Numbered from the stretch's first letter, positions 24,777 to 38,244 are shown. The stretch: DNA of 64,000 nt from Batrachochytrium dendrobatidis JAM81 (GCF_000203795.2 NW_006281109.1:506001-570000), one strand, 5' to 3'. Numbers and translations are program-made. Notes: generated by a model not told the origin, from the sequence alone.

Positions 24777-25392
24777 ATGGATAATTCAAACCAAAGACAA
24801 ACGATACAAGAGACTTCATCTTCACTCGATAAAATATGCCAGATTCGACGAATGATACTTAGGATCAAAATGCAGAATGCGCCAGTTTCTCAGTCACAGA
24901 GTAAAACTCATATATTAGAGGTACAATAGTCAAGTAATATGATGTCTGCTAAATCAAGGATTGTAGACTATTATATCAAGTGCATGTGTTGATAAAACTA
25001 GTTTATTTTAATATATAAAATACCTACAGACGCTGAAAGACAAAAAGGTCAAGCTAACAAAAGATCCACCAAAGGCTTTTTATCTCGCGTCTAAAATAAC
25101 GAATTTATCTACCAAATCTGACTGCAGCAAAGCTAATGTAAATCTGTTTTCTAATAATGCACCAGCTTTAAAGCAGCGAGAACTATCTCGACGCACCAAT
25201 TTAAGATTAAAGTTTTCATGCTTTAAGAGCATTGACTCTGAAAAACCGTTTATTCCCCACTTGACGCCTTTTACCATAGCGCCTCGGCTACTATCTACAT
25301 TAGAAGACAATCCATACAGAAAACGACTTCAGCGGGAAATTGACGAAGCATTTCAAGATATTATATCTAGTGCAATATGTTTAAAAAAATAG
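24777..25392 (+). CDS. Hypothetical protein, 168 residues, two exons
   Basis: I do not recognise this protein. Exons 24777-24920 and 25030-25392 join in phase 0 across a canonical GTACAA...CTACAG intron to give 507 nt ending in TAG. The product is basic, starting MDNSNQRQTIQETSSSLDKI, with a short helical stretch (KICQIRRMILRIKMQ) and a C-terminal segment with many charged residues (PYRKRLQREIDEAFQDIISS). No signal peptide or membrane segment is seen. The single intron with clean splice sites and the 121-codon second exon argue for a real gene. It is convergent with the ROCK-like kinase, 107 bp apart. Alternatives are a lineage-specific small protein or a diverged cytoskeletal or kinetochore component; nothing decides this. 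Confidence 0.6.
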
Positions 25393-25499
25393 CAGCATTT
25401 TGACTGAAATAAGAGATTCATTGCAAAGGTATTTCACTCCAAAATAAAGAAAAACAGTGCCAATTTGGTTGCTGGTGATTGAAATTTCAACTAAATAGA

Positions 25500-28400
25500 T
25501 TAGTTTTTTTCGTTTATAGTGGGTTTTCTTGGGATGACATTGCCTTGCAGCGAAAATATCCCTGACATTCTTTTGGAGCTAGGCTGCTCAACATAACTTG
25601 ACATGCGTTTATCGGGAGTACCAGAGATTCCATCTGAATTACGTTGATTTTTCTCAAATTCTTTTCGTAAATATGCCAAACCGACCAACCAACGAGCACG
25701 ATCCTGCAAATCTTTTGCCAAAAAGTACTAGTAACAATAAAATAAACCGAGGTAAATATTGGTGGACATTCTAACCATTTGTCACAAGTTTGATCACCAA
25801 CTCTTCTCTCAAAAAACCTACTCTTGGCGCTACTGTTTGAAGCTTGATAATGTCCTGACAAGAAGTGTCAACTTGAGGCCGGCATGTTTTGTGGCAAATC
25901 ATTTTGCAAGCTAGTTCAAACAGTTAGTAAGAAAGCAATAAACATACATCATCAAAACACCTTCATACCAGTACACTCCATTCCATGATTTTTAGTATCC
26001 CAAAGTGCTTCATGACAGATGGAGCAATCCGTAGGTTTATAATATTGCCTATTTGTGAAAAAGTGACCCATTGAATCTGCTATTTTGTTTATCTTGCGCA
26101 TTTTTTGCAATAAGGCGTCCATTTTGTCGCGATCTCCTGAATTTAGAATCTCCAATCCCTCTATAATTAAAGTTAGTTGATTGTACCAAATCATAATGAA
26201 GACCCGCTTGATAATTAAACCAGAAAATGCACCTTTAATTTTTGCAATAATACGATCCGTTGTTACTAGCTCAACCTCGACATCCTTGGATTCCTTTTGC
26301 TTTTTGCGTGGATCAACCTGGGCCAATTTATGAAGAGCGTCTCTTTTCTTGGTCTCATCCTCCAGTTGTGCTTCAAACTCCTTTCGGAGAGCAAACAATT
26401 CGTCCGATTGCTTCTGATTACCATACTCTGAAACAATTGATGCATTTTCCAAAGACTTTTCAAATATTTGTTGGTGAAAAATTGTACCGCAAAGAAAATG
26501 TGGGTTGAGTGAAAAATAAACAAGTGAAATACCTCTTTTGACGACGACATGCTTTCACTGATGACTTCCACACCTTTGTTTACAGCCGGAGTAAGCTTTT
26601 CCAGTTCACCTTTTAGAGCTCTTAAACGCTTGTTAGAAGAGTCAATTTGACTAATAACTGTGACTTTTTGGGCATCTGTGGTAACACTAAGAATTTTTTC
26701 GGCAGCCTGTTGCATTTTCTCTTCAAGTTGAATATCGATTTGTATTTTTTGAATACGATGCTGTATTTCAAAGGTTTCCTATTGGCAAAAATAAAATGGT
26801 TGGTTTAATCAAATACGCTACAATACTGGGACTTTACTAATGTAAATCAAATTCAAAGCCATTAAACAAGCATAATTGGCACTAACCGTTTCTGGGTTTG
26901 TAGATCCATCTGAAGACCAAGCTTGTATCTTGAAAATCAGATCTATATCTCGCCCATTTGCATGAATCACTTCATTTTGAGACACGGCTTTGGCAAGAAA
27001 GATGTCCGAACTATTCCAAAAGCGTGTATTATGCAAGTGCTATCAGTAAACAACCTATTTTCTTAAAAAAATGAGTAGAATAGTTGTATTAAACTCAAAC
27101 TTACGTTATATCTATTAGTTCTATTCCAGGAAGTACATCTACATCTTGATCGCGTTCATACATAAATATTTTCAAATTTCGAACAACCGCATATTGCAGT
27201 TTCCATCCTTTTTTAACCTTGCCGCCTTTTGGAACCTTGAGCCATCCTTGAAGAATCTCGGCAGGGTTAAAGAAATCAAGTGCTACGTAATAACAAAACC
27301 GCGGTGAGTATATATCCAAAATACTATACTATTCAAAAAACACTAATTGACATACTTGTAAGCTCTGATATCTTTGCGCCTAAAGGCGTCTGTAGTTTTA
27401 ATGAGGATGATAGCGAATCCATGCTCTGGCTACTTTGCTTACGTCGGTGATCTGCATCTTTAGTATTCTTGGCATCATCATCAATATCCTGTAGTTTCTG
27501 AGTAGTACGATCGACATTGAGATCCACGCCATCGCGAGATCCTTTGAAAAATATTCCTCGCAACTTAAATCGGGAATGCGACTTTTCATCGACACGCAAT
27601 CTAGTATCTGTAGAAAGCTGGATTTCTCGTTCCTTTTCATCGGCTGCTTCTAGTTTGTATTTAAGAGCTTCGCAGGCGCTTTCTAATTCACTAATTCGGA
27701 AATGAAGCTGCTGCTCTCTATCGATCCCAGCCTCCAGTTCGACTCCAATATCACAGAGTCGCTTATTAGCCACCTTCAAAAGCTTGTCTGTCTGCGTGCG
27801 TATTTCAGTTTCCCGTTTTGCATCCTCTTCAAGCTCGTGAACCCATCTGTTCATTGTGGCGTGAGAATCCTCCAACTGATATCCCTTTTCACGCTCCGCT
27901 GCAAGCTTTTCCTCGAGATTTTTGAATTCTGCTCGAAGCTGCATAATGGTACTATGATGCTCTGTTATTGTATTGTCATGCTCTTGAGTGATTACATCAA
28001 TTCGAGAGCGGAGACGTTCTGACTCTTGAACTAGTTGAGTGTTGAGCAGCTGAAGTACATTTCGTTGTGAATCGATATTGATGCGTGATTTTAGCTCAAT
28101 CGAGCAAGTGGATTCGAGCTCTGAGATCTTGAGTTGGAGTTTTTCGTTGGATTGAAGACTGTTTTGAAGCTCTAATGATACAATGCTAAGTTCTGTGCGA
28201 ACTGAGTCATTTGATTGATGAAGTCCAGTGTTAATTTCTTCAAGAGATTTGATTTGTTTTTGCAGTAAAGAAATTTGAGCTGACATTGCTGCAGAGTTGA
28301 ATACTGTCGCGCCAGCCTGAGCGTACGCATTTTTTCTTGCATCTTCTAAAGTAATTATATATCGACTTCTCTCGTGTACAGAGCCCTGCAGCTCCTTGAA

Positions 28401-31400
28401 AGATCGTTGCGTTTCAGCATGTGATTGAACTTCTGATGCGTACTTTGTTTTAATATCAGTATATTCAATTTCCAGCAATGCCTTGTTTTTTGTAAGTTGG
28501 GATAGTTCATCAGCAGCTTTGGTACGTGCTGTTGTCTGCTGAGATAACTGTGCTCGAAGTCCATCAATTTCCTGAGTGGCAGTTGCTTTGCTGGTACTTT
28601 GTAACTCATGAGCTATACTTCTTAACTCGGCCTCTCTGAGCTGCGATTCTTCAAGTTGCGACTTTTGACTATCTACTTCTATTTGAAAAAAAGCATTTTG
28701 TTTTTCAAGATCTGCAATGCGTGCGTTGGAAGTTTGAGTTTTCTCCATTTCCAATTCTAGCGTTCCTTTTAGGGATGTAATCATATTTGACTGGCGCAAG
28801 ACTTCTTGCTCAAGCAGGCTAATTTTATACTCTAAAGAGTGAACTGTGGCTATTGCTGAATCAACCTGCTTGGCCAATTCTTCCGAATTAACGACGGCAT
28901 CCTGCTTCAATTGTCGTTCTTCCTTTAAAGCCTCGGCTAATCTAGAAACTTCTTTATCAAGAGCCAACTTTTCTTTGGAGAGTTCAAGAATGCTAACTTC
29001 GCGCTTTACTGCTTGAGCTTTCTCATCCTTTAGTGATATGGTCAGAGTGGAAATATCACGCTCCAACTTTTTACGAATTTCTGTGAGCTCCTGTGTATCA
29101 GCGTTATTCCGGGTTTCTCGCTCAAGAGACTCTCGAAGCTGACCAATTCTTTCTTCTAGTTCAGAACGATCGTGGGCATCACGATCATGTACTAGCTTCA
29201 ACTGCTTGAACTCGGCCTCAAGGCGGTGCCTTTCTTTTTCAATAATACCAAGCGTGTTTTGAAGCTCAGCTCGCTGGGCAACATCTCTAGCTTGAGCAGC
29301 TCGTAAACTAGCAAGCTCGTCCTCTGACTGTTTCTTGCTTGTTGATAATGCCAATGATTTTTGAGCCTCTTTATCCAGTTGCTCTTTAAGCGCATCGTAA
29401 GCTGCATTGTTTACAGTAAAATTTGAAGCGCCAGTGCTATAAGCCTTTTCTTTAATTGAAAGTAAAGAATTTGATCCGCTATTTGCTGTTTGAGGGTCTA
29501 ATCCTGGCCATGAAATGAGCGCTGTTGCGTTTTTTACGTAGGTATAGCCTACGAAAGCCAAATTCTGTCCTGAAAACTCACGATTTCGGGCCAGAGTTTT
29601 TTTTGCAAACTTTTTGCTTTCATTCTCTTCATCTTCGAAATAGCGAGTATCTTCTGGACCACTTAGCTCTGGTACAAATGGTGCAGTACCTGATTTATAA
29701 TATAAAGAGGTAGTATATTTAAATGATTGACCAGCACAAACTTTCAAGTGTAAAGGATAGAAAATATAATCAACACGACTTACTGTCACGTAGATCTGAC
29801 CACGGAATACCAGCAAACCACGGATGACTCTTGATCTCGTCAATACCATTTTTCCCCAGCCTTTCCTCGGATGCACAGATCAATCTGATTTAAAAAGTCA
29901 GTTACTATATAAATCAAACTGTCGTTTTAAATAAGCATAGGCATACCCTTGAATAAAATTTTTACATGTGTCTGAAATCTCAATGTCATCAGGAAATGCA
30001 AAGTATTTCTAATAAATCAAAAACATTAAAACATAAACTGTAAAAAATACCAAAGATTATTATCAAATACCTTGTGGTTCATGATTTTTCCGTATGTTTC
30101 GACCAGTGACTCTGAATAGAACGGAACCTCGTCAAAAAGCAATTCGTATAAAATGACACCTAATAAACCACAAAATAAAAAGGTTAGATTAGTCATTATC
30201 AATAACAAAACACTTTGTCAAAATACCTAGTGACCACCTATTATTAGCAAATGCAGTATCAAAAATATGTTAGCCGGGTATATTATCACCAACAACACCA
30301 TTGCGCTGTATAAAACAAGGTATATCTGTATAATCAAAGCAAGCATACCAATCAACGCTTTGGTTATAATTTGCATTTCCTTCGTGAGCTTGCAAAATTT
30401 CTGGAGAAATATAATCTGTTTGCAGAATAAAGTTGCAACATGCTCATGTTAGAATATGCTTGATAGTACAAATACAGATTAGCGTTACAAACCTGGCGTT
30501 CCAACAGTTTCATGCGATGTAACCCGTGCTGCGTCACTTAGTCGAATGCAAGATCCAAAATCTGCCAACTTGATATGACCGGCAGAGTCAATCAAGCAGT
30601 TCTCAGGTTTCACATCGCTTGTTTTGGAAAGGATATAAGCATTACAGGTAAATATATATATATTTAAAAATTCAAAACCAAATGCAGTCAAAAAGCACAG
30701 TTTAGTTTCTTACCGATGTATGTAACTGTATTTATGCAAAACTTCCAAAGCCAAAATCATTTCGGCAATATAAAATCTGGCCTCATTTTCTTCCATGGAT
30801 GTTTCTTTGTTGTTTAACAAAGAGCGCAAGCTTCCACCAGAAACATACTCCATTACAAGATAAAGATTGTCTTCGTCTTGAAATGCAGCATAGAGAGTGG
30901 TGATCCATTTTGATTGTTCAGAAAACACCAATGCATTTCGCTCTTCCATAAAAAAGGCCGCCTAAAACATGAATTCAGAGGTAAATACTAGCAGCGCATA
31001 AATGGAGATACTACTTAAAAGATGACTAGAGAACGAATTCACACATACTTCTCTTCGTGTCAAAAGGTCCGACTTTTTAAGAATCTTCATGGCATATACT
31101 TTTGAGTCTTTCTTGGCGCGAACCAAGCATACACGACCCACCGCACCAGTTGCAAGAGTCTTGATGGTCTCAAAGTCGCGCGTGTTAACTCGCAATGTCT
31201 GCAGCTTAGGAACCAATTGATCATCTAAACGTATAAGATGCAGTACAGGTTCATGCCATAACAAAGAATATTCTGCATGTCAATAACAAGTTGAATGCAA
31301 TGCATCAGGATGCTAGTGAAACCTTACACTGTCGAATGAAGCCCGAGATTTGCTCGCTAGTATTGTTTGCAGACTTGCAGTCAGTGTATACAGCAAGAAA

Positions 31401-31520
31401 TGCATCCAAAAGTACTTCCAAAGACAACGAAGGCTGGTTGTTTTCTGTAGATATATACTGAGATAATTGGTCCAGTCGACCATGAATGGACATTGAGAAG
31501 TCGCTAGGGGTCGAAGCCAT
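25500..31520 (-). CDS. Rho-associated kinase-like AGC kinase (ROCK/MRCK family)
   Basis: Ser/Thr kinase of the DMPK/ROCK/MRCK group that couples Rho or Cdc42 GTPases to actomyosin. Seventeen exons: 31520-31328, 31224-31049, 30961-30714, 30617-30493, 30415-30349, 30237-30227, 30159-30071, 30008-29947, 29884-29784, 29689-27356, 27282-27105, 27010-26887, 26778-26533, 26455-26233, 26160-25969, 25910-25822, 25727-25500; 4,686 nt, 1,561 residues. The kinase domain is at about 80-350: [10 protein letters not shown] (Lys), [43 protein letters not shown]. An AGC tail ([11 protein letters not shown]) follows. A long coiled coil spans about 420-1090. A PH-like segment ([19 protein letters not shown]) is interrupted by HR1-like helices and a C1 zinc finger (CSICHEALW...CHKTC), then [17 protein letters not shown] completes it. 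Exon 6 is 11 nt. All catalytic motifs are intact. Confidence 0.93.
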
Positions 31521-31788
31521 GACCAGGCTTTGTTAACTATTTGTCGAGTGAATTTACAAAATTGCTGGAATTTGAGGGGAAATTCAGAAACTTGCAATGA
31601 ATTGATATTATCGAATTCTAACAGAATTGAATTCTAAAAGTATTGAATTCTAACAGAATTGAATTTTAATAATACTAAATTCTAACAATATAAACAAGTC
31701 TTGTAAACTTCAATTCACAACTTGTTGATTATTATTTAAAAAAATCAAATTATTGAATCAAAATTCAACTTGTTCAATTCTTTTGATT
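31521..31788. promoter_or_regulatory. Divergent promoter with AATTCTAACA repeats (ROCK-like / Rix7)
   Basis: 268 bp between two divergent ATGs. Bases 31608-31700 hold four to five degenerate copies of a roughly 16-17-bp unit, TTGAATTCTAACAGAA. No CACGTG element is seen. Probably drives both genes. Confidence 0.45.
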
Positions 31789-34700
31789 ATGGCTGGTCGT
31801 AGGAAACTCGGGACTCTTGGAAAACAGATAATGCGAATCGCTCAACAGTATCAAGATCAGGTCTGTAAAGACGGTGGAAACACAAGGACAAAGTGGGATT
31901 TGGATTTGATATTGGACTACGCTCTTCAGTCAAATCCCCCACTTCGACGGAAACCACAAAAAACTCTGATGGACGCCTGTGAGCAAGGTTGGATAAATGT
32001 TCACAGTACACTTTGTATTACTGAAATAGTTGTAGGATTTATTTTGGTATTGCTGTCTTGACTGATTGCATTTTATATTTTATTTGCATGCTTGAAATCT
32101 AAACAGCTGTTGCAGTCCTGCAGCATATAGAAAATCAAAATGAAGAAAACAATAGCGAATCGTCAATGGAATATGAGCAAGACGTTCCGCTTATAGATTT
32201 TCAGGTATGTGCTCCAGTCACATTGCTATAGTCGGATAACGATTGCAAGTTGAACAGTTTTGAAAAAATTCTGCAGATTGGCTAACTTGTGATTATGCAG
32301 GATTTAAACAGTATGAACCGATCAGTGATTGATATTTATCAAAAGCAATCAGCATTGGCTGCTACTGAGTTGGCTGAACTCGTCGAGGCTGAAACTGTGA
32401 CTTTTAAAGATGTAACACCAGTTAAATCAAAACTCAGTACTACTCTTGTGAGTACACCTGATTCATTACCGATATCTGACATACAGATTGGCTCTGTTAC
32501 AGACAGTAAAAAAGATGCAAAGTCCTCTAAACGAAAGCAGAAAGCATCTGGCATTTCAGATACAAAAAAGGCTAAAGTATCAAGTGAGTATACCATTACA
32601 ATTCTTGTCTAAACGTACTTGAATTGTGCTAATGTCGACTGTTTTACAAGTGGATACAAAATGGGTTATTCCAAAAAATAGACTATCCGATTTGGGTGGA
32701 ATTGAGCAGATTGTGCAGGTATAGATGCGCTGTTTTTAAACTGCAAGCCGATCGAGTTTCTTTGAACAATAACTGATTCTATATGTAAATGTAGGAGCTT
32801 AATCATTTGGTCTGCATGCCGCTTGGTCATCCTGAAATATATCGCCATCTTGGTGTGGATCTACCTCGGGGAATATTACTTCATGGACCTCCTGGATGTG
32901 GTAAAACAATGTTGGCTAGAGCAATTGCTGGTGTAAGTGGATAGTTTTGATTTAAACTATGTCGAGTGTACTGTTGGTATTAGTTGACTAGTTTTGTTTT
33001 GAATAGACTTATTTTATGTGTTGTAGAAACTGAATTTTTGTTTAATGAAACATGTGTATTTAGGAAGCTGGCGTACCCTTCATCTCCATTGCAGCACCTG
33101 TTATAGTTTCTGGAATGTCTGGCGAGTCTGAAAAAAAGATTCGCGAGGTTTTTGAAGAAGCCAAATCATTAGCACCCTGTATTCTTTTTATTGACGAGAT
33201 AGATGCCATTACTCCCAAGCGAGAAACTGCTCAGCGCGAAATGGAGAGACGTATTGTTGCTCAACTATTGACATCCATGGACAGTCTTTCACCACAGGAT
33301 ACATCTTTTGATGGTAGTTTAGATGTTCAAACGGATGATTACAAGCATGTTATGATCATTGGTGCTACGAATCGGCCAGACTCGATTGATCCAGCTCTTC
33401 GTCGTGCAGGACGCTTTGATCGTGAAATATGCATGGCTGTTCCTGACGAAAATGCTCGCATGCATATTTTGCAAAAATTGGCCAAGAAAATGCGATTAGA
33501 TGGTGGGTTTGACTTTCGAGATCTTGCGCGCAAGACTCCAGGATATGTTGGCGCCGATTTGAATTCACTTACAGCTGAAGCGGGAATGATTGCAATTGAT
33601 CGTATCATCAACTCTCTTTCGTATAAACTGCACGACCAATCAGATCAAATGGATATAACAATGAACACTCCTCTTGATGATACTGAAAAAACCCTCTACA
33701 TGTCTCGCTTTTTGATTTCGCATCCCGAGCCCATGAAACAAGAAGAGCTTGACTTGCTAAGTATTACTTTTGCAGATTTTTTGGAGGCTTTGAAAAAAGT
33801 ACAGCCTTCTTCTAAACGTGAAGGATTTGCAACAGTGCCAGATGTTAGTTGGGATGATATTGGTTCGCTTGCCAATGTACGCGATGAACTCCGCATGGCG
33901 GTAGTTGAACCAATTCGACATCCAGAATATTTTGCTAAAGTCGGGATTACGTCGTCTATGGGAGTACTTCTTTATGGGCCACCTGGATGTGGAAAAACAT
34001 TGCTAGCCAAGGCAGTAGCAAACGAGTCTCATTGTAATTTTATTTCTATCAAAGGACCCGAGCTTCTTAACAAGGTAATATACACTGTGATTGGAATTCT
34101 GTTTCCTCTTTGCACCATCACAGTACTACATACTTAAACTTTTAAATGCAGTATGTAGGTGAGAGTGAGCGCGCTGTTCGAACTGTGTTTGCTCGTGCGC
34201 AAGCATCAAGCCCGTGTGTGATTTTTTTTGATGAACTCGATGCACTATGTCCATCCCGTTCTAACGATGCAGAAGTAATGATTTTTTATAATTGCTGTTC
34301 TTTATCTTTTGTTTAATGGTATCAACTGCAGTGCTGATTATTATTCATATTTAGTCTCAATCGGCTTCTAGACTTGTAAATACATTGCTCACAGAGATGG
34401 ATGGTATGCAAGGGCGTAAACAAGTGTTTGTGATTGCAGCTACCAACCGACCAGATATGATAGATCCTGCTATGATGCGTCCTGGACGACTTGACAAAAC
34501 TCTATACGTGGACTTGCCGAATGCATCCGAGCGGTATGAGATTCTCAAAACCCTAACACGAAAAACCCCGCTGTCTCCATTGCTAGATTTACAAACAGTC
34601 TCCAATGACGCTCGATGTGAAGGTCTTAGTGGTGCTGATTTGGCATCCCTTGTACGCGAAGCTGCTGTATCGGCCTTGCGTGATACATTTTACACTCACG

Positions 34701-34975
34701 GCATGCCTTCTTCAAAACCGTTTGTTTCATCAGCCAGTAGCGATATATTAGTTAATCTTGATCATTTTTGCACTGCGTTTTCAAAGGTCACTCCTTCTGT
34801 TCATAAAAAGGTACGGTTTTATGTTTATTAGTATCGCTTTTCACCACTACACAAATATAATTGCTGATATCGGATTTGTTTGTAGGATTTGAAGAGATAT
34901 GAGCTACTGAAAGTCAAATTTGGAACAGGGTCGCTCCATACTACAGCAAATACACCTACTTTAGGAAGTGGATAA
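31789..34975 (+). CDS. RIX7: Ribosome-biogenesis AAA ATPase Rix7 / NVL
   Basis: Nuclear AAA ATPase with two tandem ATPase domains that strips assembly factors from pre-60S particles. Nine exons: 31789-31987, 32107-32204, 32301-32583, 32651-32718, 32795-32932, 33064-34074, 34152-34274, 34355-34810, 34886-34975; 2,466 nt, 821 residues, usual length. An N-terminal helical domain ([15 protein letters not shown]) is followed by a Lys/Ser-rich linker with a basic stretch ([10 protein letters not shown]). D1: [56 protein letters not shown]2: [55 protein letters not shown]. Both Walker B glutamates are present. The pairing of two NVL-type domains and the pore region support Rix7/NVL over Cdc48. Confidence 0.95.
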
Positions 34976-35418
34976 TTACTGTCAATCTTTGGAGTTGCTC
35001 GATGATTTCCCACAAGAACCATTCAACACATTTCAACTAAACCAAATCTGACTCGACTTTTATGTCTAGCTGTCACTACTATGTTTAAAATATTTCAACT
35101 GTTTTACTATAGTAGTAGATGTATACTGTGAATACCTATTTGCAATGCTTGATCAAAAGAGAAACCAGTCCTGATTAGCTTGGGCAGTTTTAAACCTTTA
35201 CAATATAATTTAAAATGATTGAAAGTGGATTGCTTATCAGTAGTTCACCAAGAGCACTAGATAGTATCGTTTTTAGCAATTTTAGATATCAAAAACAACA
35301 CGATCCAGTGTTTTTATATCACTGACGAACAATGTATAATTTTTAAAATTCCAAGATATACAACCGCCGCTCATCATGGAATATTCAAATGCCTATGTAA
35401 GCTACCAAAAAACAGTAT
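34976..35418. other. Convergent 3' spacer (Rix7 / COX15)
   Basis: About 440 bp between two stop codons. No gene, repeat or RNA feature recognised. Confidence 0.5.
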
Positions 35419-37369
35419 TTATTTTGGCATCACCCGTAGTGTATGTACGAGCCACATTGCCACGGTTAATAGTGTCAAAGACCCACTTTGATGAGCAGCA
35501 GCAAGAGGAATAGGAACAAGATAAATCAGTGTAGTGATTCCAAGTGTCACCTGCATCACGGCAACACCAAGCAATGCATTTATAGCAATCAACGAAGCTT
35601 TTGGAAGACGGATACGACGAGAGGCGATCCAAAGAGCAACAACCGTTGTAGCTGTTGTACAACCCAAAACACGATGGTTGAATTGAACGGCCGAAGGATT
35701 TTCAAGCATGTTACGAATCCATGAAATGGGTGCAACGTTACGATCTGATTTTGTGGAAAGCGTCCAGTATTCTTCTGGAATCAACCCGTTTCCCATAAAT
35801 GGGAATTCGTTGTGAATAAGACCTGCATCAAGACCTGCAACCAATCCACCAGAAAGAGCTGTTAAAAATACAAGACCTGCAGTGACTGTTGCATATTTGC
35901 GAAACTTTTGTAGCGGAATCAGTGACTGAGCTGCCTATTTCATACGCACATTTAAAATGTAAGAAGCCATGTTATATGTAAACCCAAGTCAACAGCAAGC
36001 CAGCTATAACAAGCGGGGCTATCTAAATATGAAATCCCGACAATCACTGATCAAATAAGATGGCATACCTTTTGAGCATAACTCAATGCACGCATACGAT
36101 TTGCACTGAGAATTTCCATACCAGTCATAAACATGATGGAATAAATGGCAAATGCAGATCCCAAATGTGCGCAAAGCCAATAATGACTGACGCGAGGTAC
36201 TGTATGAGGGGTTTCAAGAAGAGTATCCGAAAGACCACTTTTAACCATGTACCAACCCAGCAATCCTTGAAGCCCAATCAAAGTAGCCACAATAAATGAG
36301 CGTGCCTTGATTGAAGGGGTCATGTATCCTTTATATGCAAAATAGACACCAGGCAGAACAAAGGAAAGCCCGATAAAGCGGCCTAACATCCGATGAGCCC
36401 ATTCCATGAAAAAGATAAATTTGAACTCGGTCAAAGTAATTCTATGGTTCATTCTGTAAAAAAATAGTAGTTAGTAGGCGGTGGTATATTTCAATGCATC
36501 TCAAAATAAATCCATACATGAGCACACAACAGTCGCAAATCAAGATATTACATTTTAAACTCTGGAAACTGCTTGTACTTTTCAAACTCGGCCTCCCACT
36601 CGCTTTCAGACTGAGGTGGATACATTCCCTTGATCAGATTCCATTCGACGATAGATAACCCACTCTCTGTTAATCGCGTAAGACCACCAACACTGACAAT
36701 CCCAAACACAAGGGCACCAGAAAACAAATACCAATATCCGACAATGGGTCGGCTAATTCCTGGAAACTCGGACTTTTTTTGACCGCTGTGATTATGTTGT
36801 TTGCTATCGTGCTGATCTTCGGTACTGTTACTTCCAGCCGAGGTAGTGTATGTATTTTTTTGCATGCATGCAGCATTTGTACTTGTGGGTTGAGGAGATA
36901 GCGATACCTCTGACGTAGTGAAAGCATGCTGAGCAGACCCACCAGCGAATGAAGCGATTGTATGCCGACTCAACAGCGATCCGACATTAGAACCAGTAAA
37001 GACAGTATTTGGAGAAAAGAGTTGGCACCACTTTCCCTCCAGTCTTTCAAGAGTGGTAGCAAGACCAGACGGATGCCCAATACTGGAGAATGAAGAAGTC
37101 GATGTATGTGATGTGCTGCACCCTAACGGACTAGACACTCCAAAAAACAGTCCCGACGATGACTTTCTACTCTTTAATGCTGACTTGTTTTGGGATGCAA
37201 ATCTGCTACATACCATCGTCATTGCATGCGCTAGACGCAGATTTGACAAGATGCTAGTATTAGAAAATGAACGACTGCAAGAGCCTACGACATGATTAAC
37301 CGATTGCTTTGAGAAAGTCGAACTGTATTGTCCTAGTGCAGGTGTAACAGCCTTGGACCACACCAACAT
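35419..37369 (-). CDS. COX15: Heme A synthase COX15
   Basis: Inner-mitochondrial-membrane enzyme that oxidises heme O to heme A for cytochrome c oxidase. Exons 37369-36552, 36453-36069, 35934-35419; 1,719 nt, 572 residues. The start is the first in-frame ATG; the frame extends upstream only without a Met. Conserved segments: [40 protein letters not shown] (heme-ligand His), [47 protein letters not shown] and [12 protein letters not shown]. About eight hydrophobic segments are present. The first about 205 residues form a Ser/His-rich, low-complexity extension with a presequence-like start, making the protein about 150 residues longer than the roughly 410-residue human enzyme. Haem-binding histidines appear intact. 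Confidence 0.94.
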
Positions 37370-38244
37370 CTTGAATGGCTTGTTCAATGCTTTGCAAATA
37401 GCAATGAATAAATTATACACGTTTTATTGATTATTATTCCCATGTCATGGTTGGGCTTTAAACCAACTATTAAATAGTGTTGATGTGACATTCTGTAGCG
37501 TATTCAAGCTGAAATACAGTGTAGCTGCAATCAGATATTTAGTCTGGCTAATTGCATTGGAAGTTGATGATATTATTACAATCGTATTCACGTAAAATAA
37601 AACATTAGCTAAAATACACGATCTCTTTAGTTGGTTGGTTTTTATCCAAATGATCAATATGGAAACAGTTGTTGCATTCCTGATGCCTGATCTGTGCAAT
37701 CTTTATTCTAGACTACAACACAAACGTATGTGATTAGAGTTTGATTGATAACAGTTCAACCAATATCTAAATTAAAATGTATGGATTTGGTAATTGTACA
37801 ACGTATGGTTGTGACAAATAAAGACATTATTGATTCAAAACTATAATTTAATTGTGTATGCATCGTATGATGAACGCTGTGCTATTCAAGTAGTCAATTC
37901 TGACAGCAAAAGCAACAATATCTAACCACAGTATATTCCAAACAGATAATTATTGCATGATAGTGATCCATTTCACATAAATACGGCTGTAATAAACACA
38001 AGTTTGTATAGTAAAAGGTTTTGGCTGTATTAAATGTGTTGCAAATTTACAAAGATCTAATATGCATTTATGATCGATTTAAACAAAATAGGAGTTATTT
38101 TACTGTCAATAAACATTGAATGGAACAAAGTTTATTGGCATTTGATTTATAAAAGATTCGCAGTTGCATTGCTTTTTCAAGTTTCTTTTTATAAATTCGC
38201 GATGATAATTTGGCTTTGCCAAACGCTCTTTCGTACCTGTTAAT
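37370..38244. promoter_or_regulatory. Divergent spacer COX15 / RABL2 with an inserted MITE-like element
   Basis: 875 bp between divergent start codons, nearly half of it a MITE-like repeat (37576-37992). The remaining 250 bp before RABL2 and 205 bp before COX15 would hold the promoters. No further gene seen. Confidence 0.5.
37576..37992. mobile_element. MITE-like element, copy 2 (about 417 bp)
   Basis: Ends TTACAATCGTATTCACGTAA and the complement of CACATAAATACGGCTGTAA form a terminal inverted repeat of about 20 bp. The interior is almost identical to 39460-39883, apart from a 7-base ATGATGC-type indel and a few substitutions. No open frame of note. Both ends read TTACA/TGTAA, consistent with a TA or TTA target site. 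Confidence 0.8.

Noticed and set aside
37370..37420. Upstream extension of COX15 starting at 37420
   Set aside because: The codon at 37420 is GTG, not ATG; the first in-frame ATG is at 37369.
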